Shown here one piece after another: positions 16,140-24,519 of a stretch of 35,682 nt of DNA. How positions within the stretch are numbered: the first letter of the stretch is position 1; each line of letters starts with the position of its first letter. The stretch covers positions 1-35,682 of the forward strand of contig NZ_AEJC01000473.1 in assembly GCF_000317595.1 (NCBI RefSeq), read 5' to 3'. The notes under the pieces are model-generated. The model had not been told where the DNA came from and ran no database searches. It saw nothing but the letters and a program-made list of their open reading frames with translations. The translations under genes were made by a program, and so were the position numbers. Source of the DNA: Streptomyces ipomoeae 91-03 (GTDB lineage: Bacteria > Actinomycetota > Actinomycetes > Streptomycetales > Streptomycetaceae).

Positions 16140-16543
16140 ACGGTCTGCCCGTTCCGCCGCGGCGGACTGGTGAGATGGGAGCCGATCCGGTCGACGAGGT
16201 CGCGCATACGGTTGCTCATCAGGCCGGGCTCGGCGATCTCGTTGGCGAGCACCGCGAGATAGGCGTTGGATCCGGCGGCCATCAGATAGAAGTAGCCGCC
16301 ATTGATCTGGATGATGACCATCCGCATCTGGCCATCGCTCTGCGGGATCTCACTGGCGACGGCACCGGCCAGACTCTGCAGTCCCGCGCAGGCCGCGGCG
16401 ACCCGGTCGGCGGCGTCCGGCTCGCCGCCGTAGCGGGCGATCCGCAGACCGTCGGCGGAGAGCACGACGATCTGCTGGATGCCGGGTACTCCGTCGGCAA
16501 GATCCTTGAGCATCCAGTCGAAATTGGCTCGCTGCTGGATCAC
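16136..16543 (-). CDS. rarB: conservon roadblock/LC7 domain protein (CvnB/RarB type)
   Basis: A 135-residue roadblock/LC7 protein. FDWMLKDLADGVPGIQQIVVLSADGLRIA is the standard opening, followed by AACAGLQSLAGAVASEI and the strand NGGYFYLMAAGSNAYLAVLA. In bacteria these proteins regulate small Ras-like GTPases, as MglB does for MglA, which fits the GTPase two genes downstream. The GTG start overlaps the stop of the sensor gene (GTGA), and its own stop overlaps the DUF742 ATG. This strict coupling implies fixed stoichiometry. Confidence 0.94.
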   Translation of the reverse strand: MIQQRANFDWMLKDLADGVPGIQQIVVLSADGLRIARYGGEPDAADRVAAACAGLQSLAGAVASEIPQSDGQMRMVIIQINGGYFYLMAAGSNAYLAVLANEIAEPGLMSNRMRDLVDRIGSHLTSPPRRNGQTV

Positions 16544-18201
16544 TTGAGGTCCCCCTCGTCGTCGGCCTCGTTACGGGCCGACTCGTTGTTGTTCACGGTG
16601 GAAGCGGTGGACGACGTGGACGACGTGGACGTGGTGGGATCGTCCGGGTTCCGGGTGAAGGCGTCGGGGTCCGGGTCGCGTTTGAGACCGGCCATGAACG
16701 CCTCGACCCACATGCCGGGCGGGGGCAGCTCCTTCTGCGGTTCGGGCTCGGGCTGCCACACCGGCGCGGCGGCCATGGCGGCCTCGGCGGCCGCTTCGGC
16801 GGCGGCGGCCTCGGCGTACCGCTGGCTGAGGGGGATGGTCATCCGGCTGCGGCGCTGTGGCAGGCCGTTGGCGGTCCACTCGGTGACGACGGGGACGTCG
16901 TCGTCCATGTCCTGGCGGCTCATCTCCTCCGCGGAGCTCGGGATCCGCGGACCGGTGGTGGGACGCCGCCGCTTGGGCTTGCGGTTGGGACCCTCGACGC
17001 CGCCGGTGTCCATGGTCGGTACGGCGGCGGCGCCGATGCCGTGGGCGAGCCCCGGGGCGGGCTCGTCGGTGAGCATGTCGCGCGGTACGACGACCACGGC
17101 GCGGACCCCGCCGTAAGCGGACTGCCGGAGCGCGACGTGCATCTTGTACATCGTCGACAGACGGCCGACGACGGCGAGACCGAGACGCGGGCTCTCACCG
17201 AGTTCCTGCATGTCGATGCCCTGCTGGGCCTTGGCCAGCATGTCCTCGACCTTGGCGCGGGACTCCTCGGTGAGGCTGACGCCGCCGTCCTCGATCTCGA
17301 TGGCGATGCCGGTCTGCACCTCGACGGCGGTGACGTGCACCTTGGTGTGCGGCGGCGAGTAGCGGGTGGCGTTGTCCAGCAGCTCGGCGCAGGCGTGGAT
17401 GACCGGCTCGACGGAGACGCCGTTGACGTTGACCTTGGCGATCGAGTGCAGCTCGATGCGCCGGTACTCCAGGATGCGCGACATGGCGCCGCGCAGACAG
17501 CTGTACAGCGGGACGGGCCGGGGCCAGACACGACCGGGGCGGCTGCCGCCGAGGACGGCGATGGAGTCGGCGAGACGGCCGATCAGCGCGGTGCCGTGGT
17601 CGATGCGCAGCAGGTCGTCGAAGACCTCGGGGTTGCGCCCGTGGTCCTCCTCCATCTCCCGGAGTTCCTTGTTCTGCTGGTGGACGATCGCCTGGACTCG
17701 GCGGGCGATGTTGACGAAGGACCGCTGGGCGGAGTCGCGCAACGCCTCCTCACGGTCGACGATATCGAGCACCATGCGCACCACGTCGCGCTGTGACCGG
17801 GGAAGTTCACACCACTCGGCGTCACCGTCGATGACGTGACGAATCACCTCTGTGGGGGGTTCTCCGCCGTGCAGTCGGTAGAGCGCGGCGGGCAGGATTT
17901 CCTTGCCCAGTCGGGTGAATTCCTGGTCGTGGGCGTTGATCCGCTGCTCGAGGAGGGCGGTCCGACGCCCATGTTCCGCGCGCAGCTCGTGGATCACACG
18001 GCCGCGGCGCGCCGCGAGGGCCGCGACCGCGAGCACCAGGAGTGTCGCGCCGGCACCGCACAAGCCGACGGCGAGCCGGGCCGACCCCGTCATCAAAATG
18101 ACGGCGGTCCCGGTCACCGCGGCCATCAGTATCGGCGGTAGCAGCAGTACGCGCGCGTAGGAAAGGTCACGGCCACCGGGAGGCGATTGAACACTCACCA
18201 T
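16540..18201 (-). CDS. rarA: conservon membrane sensor with histidine-kinase-type ATPase domain (CvnA/RarA type)
   Basis: A 553-residue protein and the first gene of the conservon. Two membrane segments (about residues 18-37 and 43-65) are separated by only a few residues, so unlike many relatives it has almost no external sensing domain. A coiled-coil-like region (75-190) contains RRVQAIVHQQNKELREME and LLRIDHGTALIGRLADS. The HATPase_c domain has the N-box ELLDNATRYSPP, EIEDGGVSLTEE and LGLAVVGRL. The C-terminal 170 residues are disordered, with alanine/glutamate and threonine/serine runs. No response regulator is encoded nearby; output is presumably through the B-C-D proteins. The ATG at 18201 is in good context. 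Confidence 0.93.
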   Translation of the reverse strand: MVSVQSPPGGRDLSYARVLLLPPILMAAVTGTAVILMTGSARLAVGLCGAGATLLVLAVAALAARRGRVIHELRAEHGRRTALLEQRINAHDQEFTRLGKEILPAALYRLHGGEPPTEVIRHVIDGDAEWCELPRSQRDVVRMVLDIVDREEALRDSAQRSFVNIARRVQAIVHQQNKELREMEEDHGRNPEVFDDLLRIDHGTALIGRLADSIAVLGGSRPGRVWPRPVPLYSCLRGAMSRILEYRRIELHSIAKVNVNGVSVEPVIHACAELLDNATRYSPPHTKVHVTAVEVQTGIAIEIEDGGVSLTEESRAKVEDMLAKAQQGIDMQELGESPRLGLAVVGRLSTMYKMHVALRQSAYGGVRAVVVVPRDMLTDEPAPGLAHGIGAAAVPTMDTGGVEGPNRKPKRRRPTTGPRIPSSAEEMSRQDMDDDVPVVTEWTANGLPQRRSRMTIPLSQRYAEAAAAEAAAEAAMAAAPVWQPEPEPQKELPPPGMWVEAFMAGLKRDPDPDAFTRNPDDPTTSTSSTSSTASTVNNNESARNEADDEGDLK

Positions 18202-18477
18202 GTATGCCCTCTATGACAGATCGGCTGAAGGTCGGGGGACGTGCAGGTCCTGCGGGGCTTGCGGGACCTGCTGTGGTTCACGGGACTTGCTCTGGGTTGT
18301 CCGAGCATCAAACTGGATCTTCGGTATTTTCTGGAACAAGCGCACGAATACATCTCAACTCGGTGCGCTGCGGGCGAGCTTAGTCCGACCGGATCATCGC
18401 TGTGTCATATTCAGCAACCGTCTGAAATCACCATCGCGGCAGGAGTACGCTCTGGTTATTTACACGCTGGGTCGCTA
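18202..18477. promoter_or_regulatory. promoter region of the conservon
   Basis: This gap upstream of rarA is clearly more A/T-rich than the rest of the window, as expected for a regulated Streptomyces promoter region. No -35/-10 pair or known operator could be assigned with confidence. No plausible gene is present on either strand. Confidence 0.4.
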
Positions 18478-18514
18478 TTCGAATGCCGTACGTAATCAAG
18501 TACGGGCGTTCGAA
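18478..18514. terminator. long imperfect hairpin downstream of the TetR gene
   Basis: TTCGAATGCCGTAC (18478-18491) pairs with GTACGGGCGTTCGAA (18500-18514) around an 8-base loop, with one mismatch and one bulge. It lies 42 bp past the TetR stop and about 280 bp before rarA, so it most likely separates the two minus-strand units as a terminator. A regulator binding site is also possible. Confidence 0.5.
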
Positions 18515-18556
18515 GAGTGGGGCTTGACAGGGTGGCGCGATGGCGGAGGCGGTGCC

Positions 18557-19183
18557 TCAGACGCCCGCGATGCGCAGTGCCGCGTCCGCCGTGGCCTCGG
18601 CGAAGGTGGCAGCGGGGCGCTCCGGGTCGGAGCGGTGGATGAGGATGACGCCCTCGATCAGGCCGAAGACGAGGTCCGTACGCAGGTCCAGCTCAGCCTT
18701 GGCCAGCGCGCCGCCCGCGGTCGTCGCCGCGATCAACTGGCGGTACGCGTCCTTGAGTTCCGCGCGTACGGCGTGGAAGCCGGCGAAGCGTTCGGTGCGG
18801 ACCTCCGGGAGGAGGTAGAGGCCGCCGAGGTTGTGCGGGCCGCCGCAGAGCAGCTCCACGTCGGCGCGGCACAGCTCCCACAGGCGGTCCTCGGCCGGAG
18901 TGGCGTCCCGGGCGAGCAGTTCACGGGCGTACGTCAGTGACGGCGTGACCGTGGACTCCAGGAGTTCGGCGAGGAGCTCCTCCTTGCCGGAGACGTAGTG
19001 GTACATGGACGCCTGCCGCATGCCGGCCCGCTCCGCGACGGCCCGGGTGGTGGTGGCCGCGTAACCCCGAGTGGTGAACAACTCCGCGGCGGCCCCCAGG
19101 AGTTCGTCGCGCGGGGACAGCCCTCGGTCGGGTCGTCGCTCGGCTCGGGGTCTGCCGACTCGGCGTCCACCGGTGGGTTCCAT
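18557..19183 (-). CDS. TetR family regulator, probable repressor of the carboxylase operon
   Basis: A 208-residue TetR-type protein. The N-terminal DNA-binding domain (about residues 24-72) reads LLGAAAELFTTRGYAATTTR, then AVAERAGMRQASMYHYVSGK, the usual helix-turn-helix and start of helix 4. The C-terminal ligand domain (LWELCRADVELLCGGPHNLG onward) resembles no specific sensor I can name. It is divergent from the DUF1989/carboxylase/hydrolase operon, with a perfect palindrome in the shared promoter region, the classical layout for TetR autoregulation. A second copy of the palindrome in front of the APC permease suggests a small regulon. The inducer is presumably guanidine, urea or a related compound; this is inference. 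Confidence 0.92.
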   Translation of the reverse strand: MEPTGGRRVGRPRAERRPDRGLSPRDELLGAAAELFTTRGYAATTTRAVAERAGMRQASMYHYVSGKEELLAELLESTVTPSLTYARELLARDATPAEDRLWELCRADVELLCGGPHNLGGLYLLPEVRTERFAGFHAVRAELKDAYRQLIAATTAGGALAKAELDLRTDLVFGLIEGVILIHRSDPERPAATFAEATADAALRIAGV

Positions 19184-19357
19184 ACGGTCGATCGTCGCAT
19201 ACGGCGCCTGCCGGCCCGGCGGGAGCGGCTTGTACCCACGGCCCGTTCGGCGTCGCGTGCCTTCCAGGCCTCCACCCCCTTACGGGCGCGGTCCTCGTGA
19301 GGTATCGGTAACTCCGTGGCAACGCCCGGAACATGGCCCCGACCCGGCCCGCGCCTA

Positions 19358-19395
19358 ATTTCTGTCGGGCGACAGAAATCCGAGCGGCAGAAATT
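19358..19395. promoter_or_regulatory. perfect palindromic operator between TetR gene and carboxylase operon, plus half site
   Basis: ATTTCTGTCG and its exact reverse complement flank a GG centre at 19358-19379. A further half site, GGCAGAAATT, follows at 19386-19395. The pair sits between divergent genes, 33-70 bp upstream of the first operon gene. It is nearly identical to the palindrome at 8568-8591. Size and symmetry are right for a TetR dimer pair. Confidence 0.85.
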
Positions 19396-19427
19396 CAACC
19401 GCAGCCACCCGTAGCCGGAGGTCCCTG

Positions 19428-20252
19428 ATGGCGACATCGACGACGTACGGAGCACGTGATCACGCTCGGGCGCAGGAGGGTGCCCGCGCCGAGGCGATGC
19501 CTGTGGTGCCGGCGAGTGCCTGGCCCTCGCCTCCCTGTGAGGCGGAGCGGCTGGTGTGGGCGGAGACGGTGGCGGGTGGGAACTACACGCACCGGGTGCT
19601 GGCCCGGGGAACGGAGTTGCGGCTGGCGGATCTCCACGGCGACGCGTGTGCGCATCTGTTGCTGTATGCCGCCGACCGGCCCTGGGAGCGGCTGAATGTC
19701 GCGGACACGGTCAAGGTGCAGTGGAACGCCTACCTCCGTGAGGGCGTACTGCTCCTGTCCGACCAGGGGCGTGTGCTCGCCTCGGTCGTCGCCGACACCT
19801 CGGGCCGGCATGACGCGTTGTGCGGTACGTCCACCCTCGCCCGCAACACCGAGCGGTACGGGGACGGCGCCCCGCAGTCCCCCTCCCCCGCCGGACGTGA
19901 GCTGTTCAAGCTCGCCGCCGCCAAGAACGGGCTCGGCCCGCGCGATCTGCCGCCCTCGCTCTCCTTCTTCCAGGGCGTGGAGGTACGCGACGACGGCACC
20001 CTCGACTTCACCGGCTCCACCGGCCCCGGCGGCAGTGTCACCCTGCGCGCCGAGCAGGACGTGACCGTACTGATCGCCAACGTGCCGCATCCGATCGACC
20101 CCCGCCCGGAATACGTCAGCACCGCGCTGGAGGTGCTCGCCTGGCGCGCCGAGCCGACCCGCCCGGGCGACCCGCTGTGGGAGGCCACACCCGAGGGCCG
20201 CCGCGCCTTCCTCAACACCGCCGAGTTCCTTGCCGCGAGGGGGATCGCATGA
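19428..20252 (+). CDS. DUF1989 / urea carboxylase-associated protein (putative carboxyguanidine deiminase subunit)
   Basis: A 274-residue DUF1989 protein, the first gene of the operon; GGAGG stands 7 bp before the ATG. Conserved parts include LRLADLHGDACAHLLLYAAD, NVADTVKVQWNAYL, VVADTSGRHDALCGTST and SFFQGVEV, then the C-terminal ANVPHPIDPRPEY. The His/Asp/Cys in GRHDALCG are likely metal ligands. Paired DUF1989 proteins next to a urea-carboxylase-type enzyme have been shown in other bacteria to form a carboxyguanidine deiminase, converting carboxyguanidine to allophanate and ammonia. That role is inferred here from the pairing and gene order. Its stop overlaps the next start (ATGA). Confidence 0.9.
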   Translation: MATSTTYGARDHARAQEGARAEAMPVVPASAWPSPPCEAERLVWAETVAGGNYTHRVLARGTELRLADLHGDACAHLLLYAADRPWERLNVADTVKVQWNAYLREGVLLLSDQGRVLASVVADTSGRHDALCGTSTLARNTERYGDGAPQSPSPAGRELFKLAAAKNGLGPRDLPPSLSFFQGVEVRDDGTLDFTGSTGPGGSVTLRAEQDVTVLIANVPHPIDPRPEYVSTALEVLAWRAEPTRPGDPLWEATPEGRRAFLNTAEFLAARGIA

Positions 20253-20953
20253 GCACGAACACGAGCACAAGGACCGGCACGAACACGGGGGCCGGCACGA
20301 ACACGGGGGCCGGCACGGGCGAGGGTCAGGAGACCGGCTCCGGCCCTCGTACGACCGTCGTTCCCGCCAGGGCGGCCTGGTCGTCGGTGATACCCGCCGA
20401 CGGCACACTCACCATCACCGATCTGCACGGCAACCAGGCCGTCGACTTCCTCGTCTACGACGCCCACGACACCTCCGTCCGCTACAGCGCCCCCGACACG
20501 ATCCACGCGCAGGGCGGCATCTTCCTCACCACCGGCAGCGTGCTGATGTCGAACGAGCACACCCCGCTGATGACGGTGGTCTCCGACGACGTCGGCCGGC
20601 ACGACACGGTCGGCGGGGCCTGCTCCAAGGAGTCGAACACCCTGCGGTACGGCCACCACACCTGGTCGCAGCACGCCTGTGTGGACAACTTCCTCGCGGA
20701 GGGCGCGAAATACGGTCTGGACAAACGCGACCTCGTGTCGAACGTCAACTGGTACATGAACGTGCCCGTCGAGAAGGACGGCACCCTCGGCATCGTCGAC
20801 GGCATCTCCGCCCCGGGCCTCGCCCTGACCCTGCGCGCCGACCGCGACGTACTCGTCCTGGTCTCCAACTGCCCCCAGATCAACAACCCGTGCAACGGCT
20901 TCGAGCCGACCGCCGTGGAGATGACCATCGGCGCCGACGGGGTTCAGGCATGA
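20249..20953 (+). CDS. second DUF1989 / urea carboxylase-associated protein
   Basis: A 234-residue DUF1989 protein, paralogous to the preceding one. GTLTITDLHGNQAVDFLVYD, SAPDTIHAQGGIFLTTGS, VVSDDVGRHDTVGGACSKES and NVNWYMNVPVEKDGTLGI mark the family. CPQINNPCNGFEPTAVEM near the end is typical of this second type. The first about 30 residues are a low-complexity Thr/Asn/Gly tract that includes an exact 18-bp tandem duplication (20277-20312, encoding GTNTGA twice), so the N-terminus is probably disordered and variable. The ATG at 20249 overlaps the previous stop, and its own stop overlaps the carboxylase start. It probably forms a heteromer with its neighbour. Confidence 0.91.
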   Translation: MSTNTSTRTGTNTGAGTNTGAGTGEGQETGSGPRTTVVPARAAWSSVIPADGTLTITDLHGNQAVDFLVYDAHDTSVRYSAPDTIHAQGGIFLTTGSVLMSNEHTPLMTVVSDDVGRHDTVGGACSKESNTLRYGHHTWSQHACVDNFLAEGAKYGLDKRDLVSNVNWYMNVPVEKDGTLGIVDGISAPGLALTLRADRDVLVLVSNCPQINNPCNGFEPTAVEMTIGADGVQA

Positions 20954-23900
20954 CCTTCGACACCCTGCTGGTCGCCAACAGGGGTGAGATCGCCGTCCGG
21001 ATCATCCGTACCGCCCGCGAACTGGGCCTGCGTACGGTCGCGGTGTACTCCGACGCCGACCGTGCGGCGGCCCACGTCCGGCTCGCCGACACGGCGGTGC
21101 GGCTGGGGCCCGCGCCCGCGAAGGAGTCGTACCTCGATGTGGAGCTGGTCCTGAAGGCGGCCGAGGACACCGGCGCGGGCGCCGTCCACCCCGGCTACGG
21201 ATTCCTCTCCGAGGACGCGGCCTTCGCCCGGCGCTGCGCGGACGCGGACCTCGTGTTCGTGGGGCCGACCCCCGAGCAGCTGGAGCTGTTCGGGGCGAAG
21301 CACCGGGCACGGGCGGCGGCCGAGGCCGCGGGCGTCCCCCTCCTCCCCGGCACCGGGCTGCTGGCCTCGCTCGACGAGGCGCTCCACCGGGCCGCCGCCA
21401 TCGGCTACCCGGTGATGCTCAAGGCGGCCGGCGGCGGAGGCGGCATCGGTATGTCGGCATGTCGATCCGCCGATGAACTGACCGAGGCCTGGGAGCGGGT
21501 GCGGCGCGTCGCCGCCGCCTCCTTCTCCTCCGCCGGTGTCTTCCTCGAACGCCTCGTCGAACGCGCCCGCCATGTCGAGGTGCAGGTCTTCGGCGACGGC
21601 GAGGGACGCGTCGTCACCCTCGGCGACCGCGACTGCACCCTGCAGCGCCGCAACCAGAAGGTCGTCGAGGAGGCCCCGGCGCCCGGCCTCCCCGCCCATG
21701 TCCGCGAACGCCTCGCCACCTCCGCCCGCGACCTGTGCGCCTCAGTCGGCTACCGCTCCGCCGGAACCGTCGAGTTCGTGTACGACGCCCGGCACGAGGA
21801 GGCGTACTTCCTGGAGGTCAACACCCGGCTGCAGGTGGAGCATCCGGTCACCGAGGAGGTCTACGGCGTCGACCTCGTCGCCTGGATGCTGCGCCTGGCC
21901 CGCGGCGACTCCGACGTCGTACGCGACCCGGGCCCGCCGCGCGGCCACGCCGTCGAGGCCCGCCTCTACGCCGAGGACCCGGCGCGCGAACACCGGCCGA
22001 GCGCGGGCCTGTTGACCCGGGTCGAGTTCCCGGCGGGCGTCCGCGTGGACAGCTGGGTGGAGACCGGCACCGAGGTCACGACGGCGTACGATCCGCTGCT
22101 CGCCAAGGTCGTCGTACACGGATCCGACCGCGCCCACGCCCTGCGGCGGCTGGACGAGGCGCTGGCCGGGACCCGGGTCGACGGCATCGAGACGAACCTG
22201 GGCCTGGTACGGGCGGCGCTCGACGACCAGGACTTCGCGCAGGCCACGCACTCGACGGCCACCCTCGCGGCCGTGACCGACCCGACGCCCCGCATCGAGG
22301 TCGTCTCCGGCGGCACCCTGACCACCGTGCAGGACTGGCCCGGCCGTACCGGACACTGGCAGGTCGGTGTCCCGCCCTGCGGCCCCATGGACGACCGGTC
22401 CTTCCGTCTCGGCAACACGGCGCTCGGCAACCCCGAGGGCGCCCCCGGCCTCGAATGCACCCTCCAGGGGCCGTCCCTGCGCTTCAGCCACGCCACGACG
22501 GTCTGTGTGACGGGCGCGCCCGCCCCCGTGACCGTGGACGGCTCACCGGTCGGCCAGTGGGAGCCGGTCACGGTGCCCGCCGGAGCCGTACTGGCCGTCG
22601 GCGCGCCCACGGAACACGGACTCCGTACGTACGTCCTCTTCGCGGGCGGCGGCCTGGACGTGCCGCCCTTCCTCGGCAGCGCGGCCACCTTCACCCTGGG
22701 CCGGTTCGGCGGCCACGGCGGCCGGGCCCTGCGCACGGGCGACGTCCTGCGCGGCGGAACCGTCGCCGAGGGCTCAGCCGTCCCGCCGGCCGCCCGCCCC
22801 GGGTTCGGCTCCACGTGGCAGGTGGCCGCCCTCGAAGGCCCGCACGCGGCACCGGAGTTCTTCACCGAGGACGACATCCACGAGTTCTACGCCGCCGACT
22901 GGAAGGTCCACTTCAACTCGGCCCGCACGGGTGTACGCCTGGTCGGACCGAAGCCCCGCTGGGCCCGCGCCGACGGCGGCGAGGCCGGTCTGCACCCCTC
23001 CAACATCCACGACACCCCGTATTCGGTCGGCGCGGTCGACTACACCGGCGACATGCCTGTGCTCCTGGGCCCCGACGGCCCCTCCCTGGGCGGCTTCGTC
23101 TGCCCGGCGACGGTACTGACCGGCGACCGCTGGAAGCTGGGCCAGCTCCGTCCCGGTGACACGGTCCGCTTCCTGCCGGTGGCCGACGACGGCTCGCCCC
23201 GCCCCGCGATCGTCGACGGCGGCGTACTGGCCCGGGACGGCGACGTGACATACCGCCGCAGCGGCGACGACAACCTGCTGGTCGAGTTCGGCCCCATGCA
23301 GCTTGACCTGGCGCTGCGCATGCGTGTCCACGCCCTGATGGAGGCGATCGCCGAGGCGGGCCTCACCGGGGTCACCGACCTCACCCCCGGCATCCGCTCC
23401 CTCCAGATCCAGACGAACCCGACGCTGCTGCCCCAGCCCCGACTCCTCGCGGCCGTGAGGGAGATCGCCTCCTCCCTCCCCCCACCCGGCCAATTGGTCG
23501 TCCCGTCCCGCACGGTCCACCTCCCCCTCTCCTGGGACGACCCCGCCACCCGCGAGGCCATCGCCCGCTACATGGCGGGCGTCCGCGACGACGCGCCCTG
23601 GTGCCCGTGGAACATCGAGTTCATCCGCCGCGTCAACGGGCTGGAATCGGTGGCGGACGTGTACGACACGGTCTTCGCCGCCGAGTACCTCGTCCTGGGC
23701 CTCGGCGACGTCTACCTGGGCGCCCCGGTCGCCACCCCGCTGGACCCCCGCCACCGCCTCGTGACGACCAAGTACAACCCGGCCCGCACCTGGACCGCCG
23801 AGAACTCGGTCGGCATCGGCGGCGCGTACCTCTGCGTCTACGGCATGGAGGGCCCCGGCGGCTACCAGTTCGTCGGCCGCACCACCCAGGTCTGGTCCCC

Positions 23901-24477
23901 CTGGCAGCAACGCGGCGCCTTCGAACCGGGCTCTCCCTGGCTGCTGCGCTTCTTCGACCGCGTCAAGTGGTACCCGGTGGACGCCGACGAACTCCTCTCC
24001 CTCCGGGCCGACATCATCTCCGGCCGCTTCGTGCCCCGCATCGAGGAGGGCACCTTCTCCCTCGCCGAGTACGAGCGCTTCCTCGCGGACAACGCCGACT
24101 CCATAGCCGACTTCAGGACCCGCCAACAAGCCGCCTTCGCGGCGGAACGCGCCGCCTGGGAGGCCGCGGGCGAGTTCACCCGAGCCGAGGCTTCCGCCCC
24201 ACCACCGCCCCCGCCCGCGCAGGTGGCCGTCCCGCCGGGCGGCCACCTGATCGAGGCCGAGTTCACCGCGTCCGTCTGGCAACTGAACGTCCGGCCGGGC
24301 GACCACGTGACCACCGGTCAGCCCTTGCTGACCCTGGAGGCCATGAAGATGGAGTCACGGATCCCTTCCCCGATGAACGCCGTGGTCCACGAGATCCTGA
24401 CCACCCCCGGCACCCAGGTGGAGCCGGGCACGGCCCTGCTCGTCCTGACCCCGACGACCTCGGGAGCGGACATCTGA
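20950..24477 (+). CDS. biotin-dependent urea/guanidine carboxylase
   Basis: A 1175-residue enzyme of the urea carboxylase family, full length. Residues 1-445 are biotin carboxylase: LLVANRGEIAVRI, ATP-grasp KAAGGGGGIGMS (Lys158) and EVNTRLQVEHPVTEE. The carboxyltransferase part begins with an AHS2/KipA-type domain (about 448-760; GTLTTVQDWPGRTGHWQVG). An AHS1/KipI-type domain follows (about 765-1010; TDLTPGIRSLQIQTNPTLL, EFIRRVNGLESV, LVTTKYNPARTW). The C-terminal biotinyl domain has EAMKMES with biotinyl Lys1133. It carboxylates urea to allophanate or guanidine to carboxyguanidine using ATP and bicarbonate. The two upstream DUF1989 genes favour guanidine. The ATGA overlap with the previous gene indicates coupling. 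Confidence 0.93.
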   Translation: MTFDTLLVANRGEIAVRIIRTARELGLRTVAVYSDADRAAAHVRLADTAVRLGPAPAKESYLDVELVLKAAEDTGAGAVHPGYGFLSEDAAFARRCADADLVFVGPTPEQLELFGAKHRARAAAEAAGVPLLPGTGLLASLDEALHRAAAIGYPVMLKAAGGGGGIGMSACRSADELTEAWERVRRVAAASFSSAGVFLERLVERARHVEVQVFGDGEGRVVTLGDRDCTLQRRNQKVVEEAPAPGLPAHVRERLATSARDLCASVGYRSAGTVEFVYDARHEEAYFLEVNTRLQVEHPVTEEVYGVDLVAWMLRLARGDSDVVRDPGPPRGHAVEARLYAEDPAREHRPSAGLLTRVEFPAGVRVDSWVETGTEVTTAYDPLLAKVVVHGSDRAHALRRLDEALAGTRVDGIETNLGLVRAALDDQDFAQATHSTATLAAVTDPTPRIEVVSGGTLTTVQDWPGRTGHWQVGVPPCGPMDDRSFRLGNTALGNPEGAPGLECTLQGPSLRFSHATTVCVTGAPAPVTVDGSPVGQWEPVTVPAGAVLAVGAPTEHGLRTYVLFAGGGLDVPPFLGSAATFTLGRFGGHGGRALRTGDVLRGGTVAEGSAVPPAARPGFGSTWQVAALEGPHAAPEFFTEDDIHEFYAADWKVHFNSARTGVRLVGPKPRWARADGGEAGLHPSNIHDTPYSVGAVDYTGDMPVLLGPDGPSLGGFVCPATVLTGDRWKLGQLRPGDTVRFLPVADDGSPRPAIVDGGVLARDGDVTYRRSGDDNLLVEFGPMQLDLALRMRVHALMEAIAEAGLTGVTDLTPGIRSLQIQTNPTLLPQPRLLAAVREIASSLPPPGQLVVPSRTVHLPLSWDDPATREAIARYMAGVRDDAPWCPWNIEFIRRVNGLESVADVYDTVFAAEYLVLGLGDVYLGAPVATPLDPRHRLVTTKYNPARTWTAENSVGIGGAYLCVYGMEGPGGYQFVGRTTQVWSPWQQRGAFEPGSPWLLRFFDRVKWYPVDADELLSLRADIISGRFVPRIEEGTFSLAEYERFLADNADSIADFRTRQQAAFAAERAAWEAAGEFTRAEASAPPPPPPAQVAVPPGGHLIEAEFTASVWQLNVRPGDHVTTGQPLLTLEAMKMESRIPSPMNAVVHEILTTPGTQVEPGTALLVLTPTTSGADI

Positions 24478-24519
24478 ATCCCGCTCAACGATCGCCCACC
24501 CGACACCCCCCGACGACAC

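Noticed and set aside
19380..19427. Guanidine or other riboswitch in the operon leader
   Set aside because: Only about 50 bp separate the operator from the start codon, and no ACGR-type or other known riboswitch pattern is seen.
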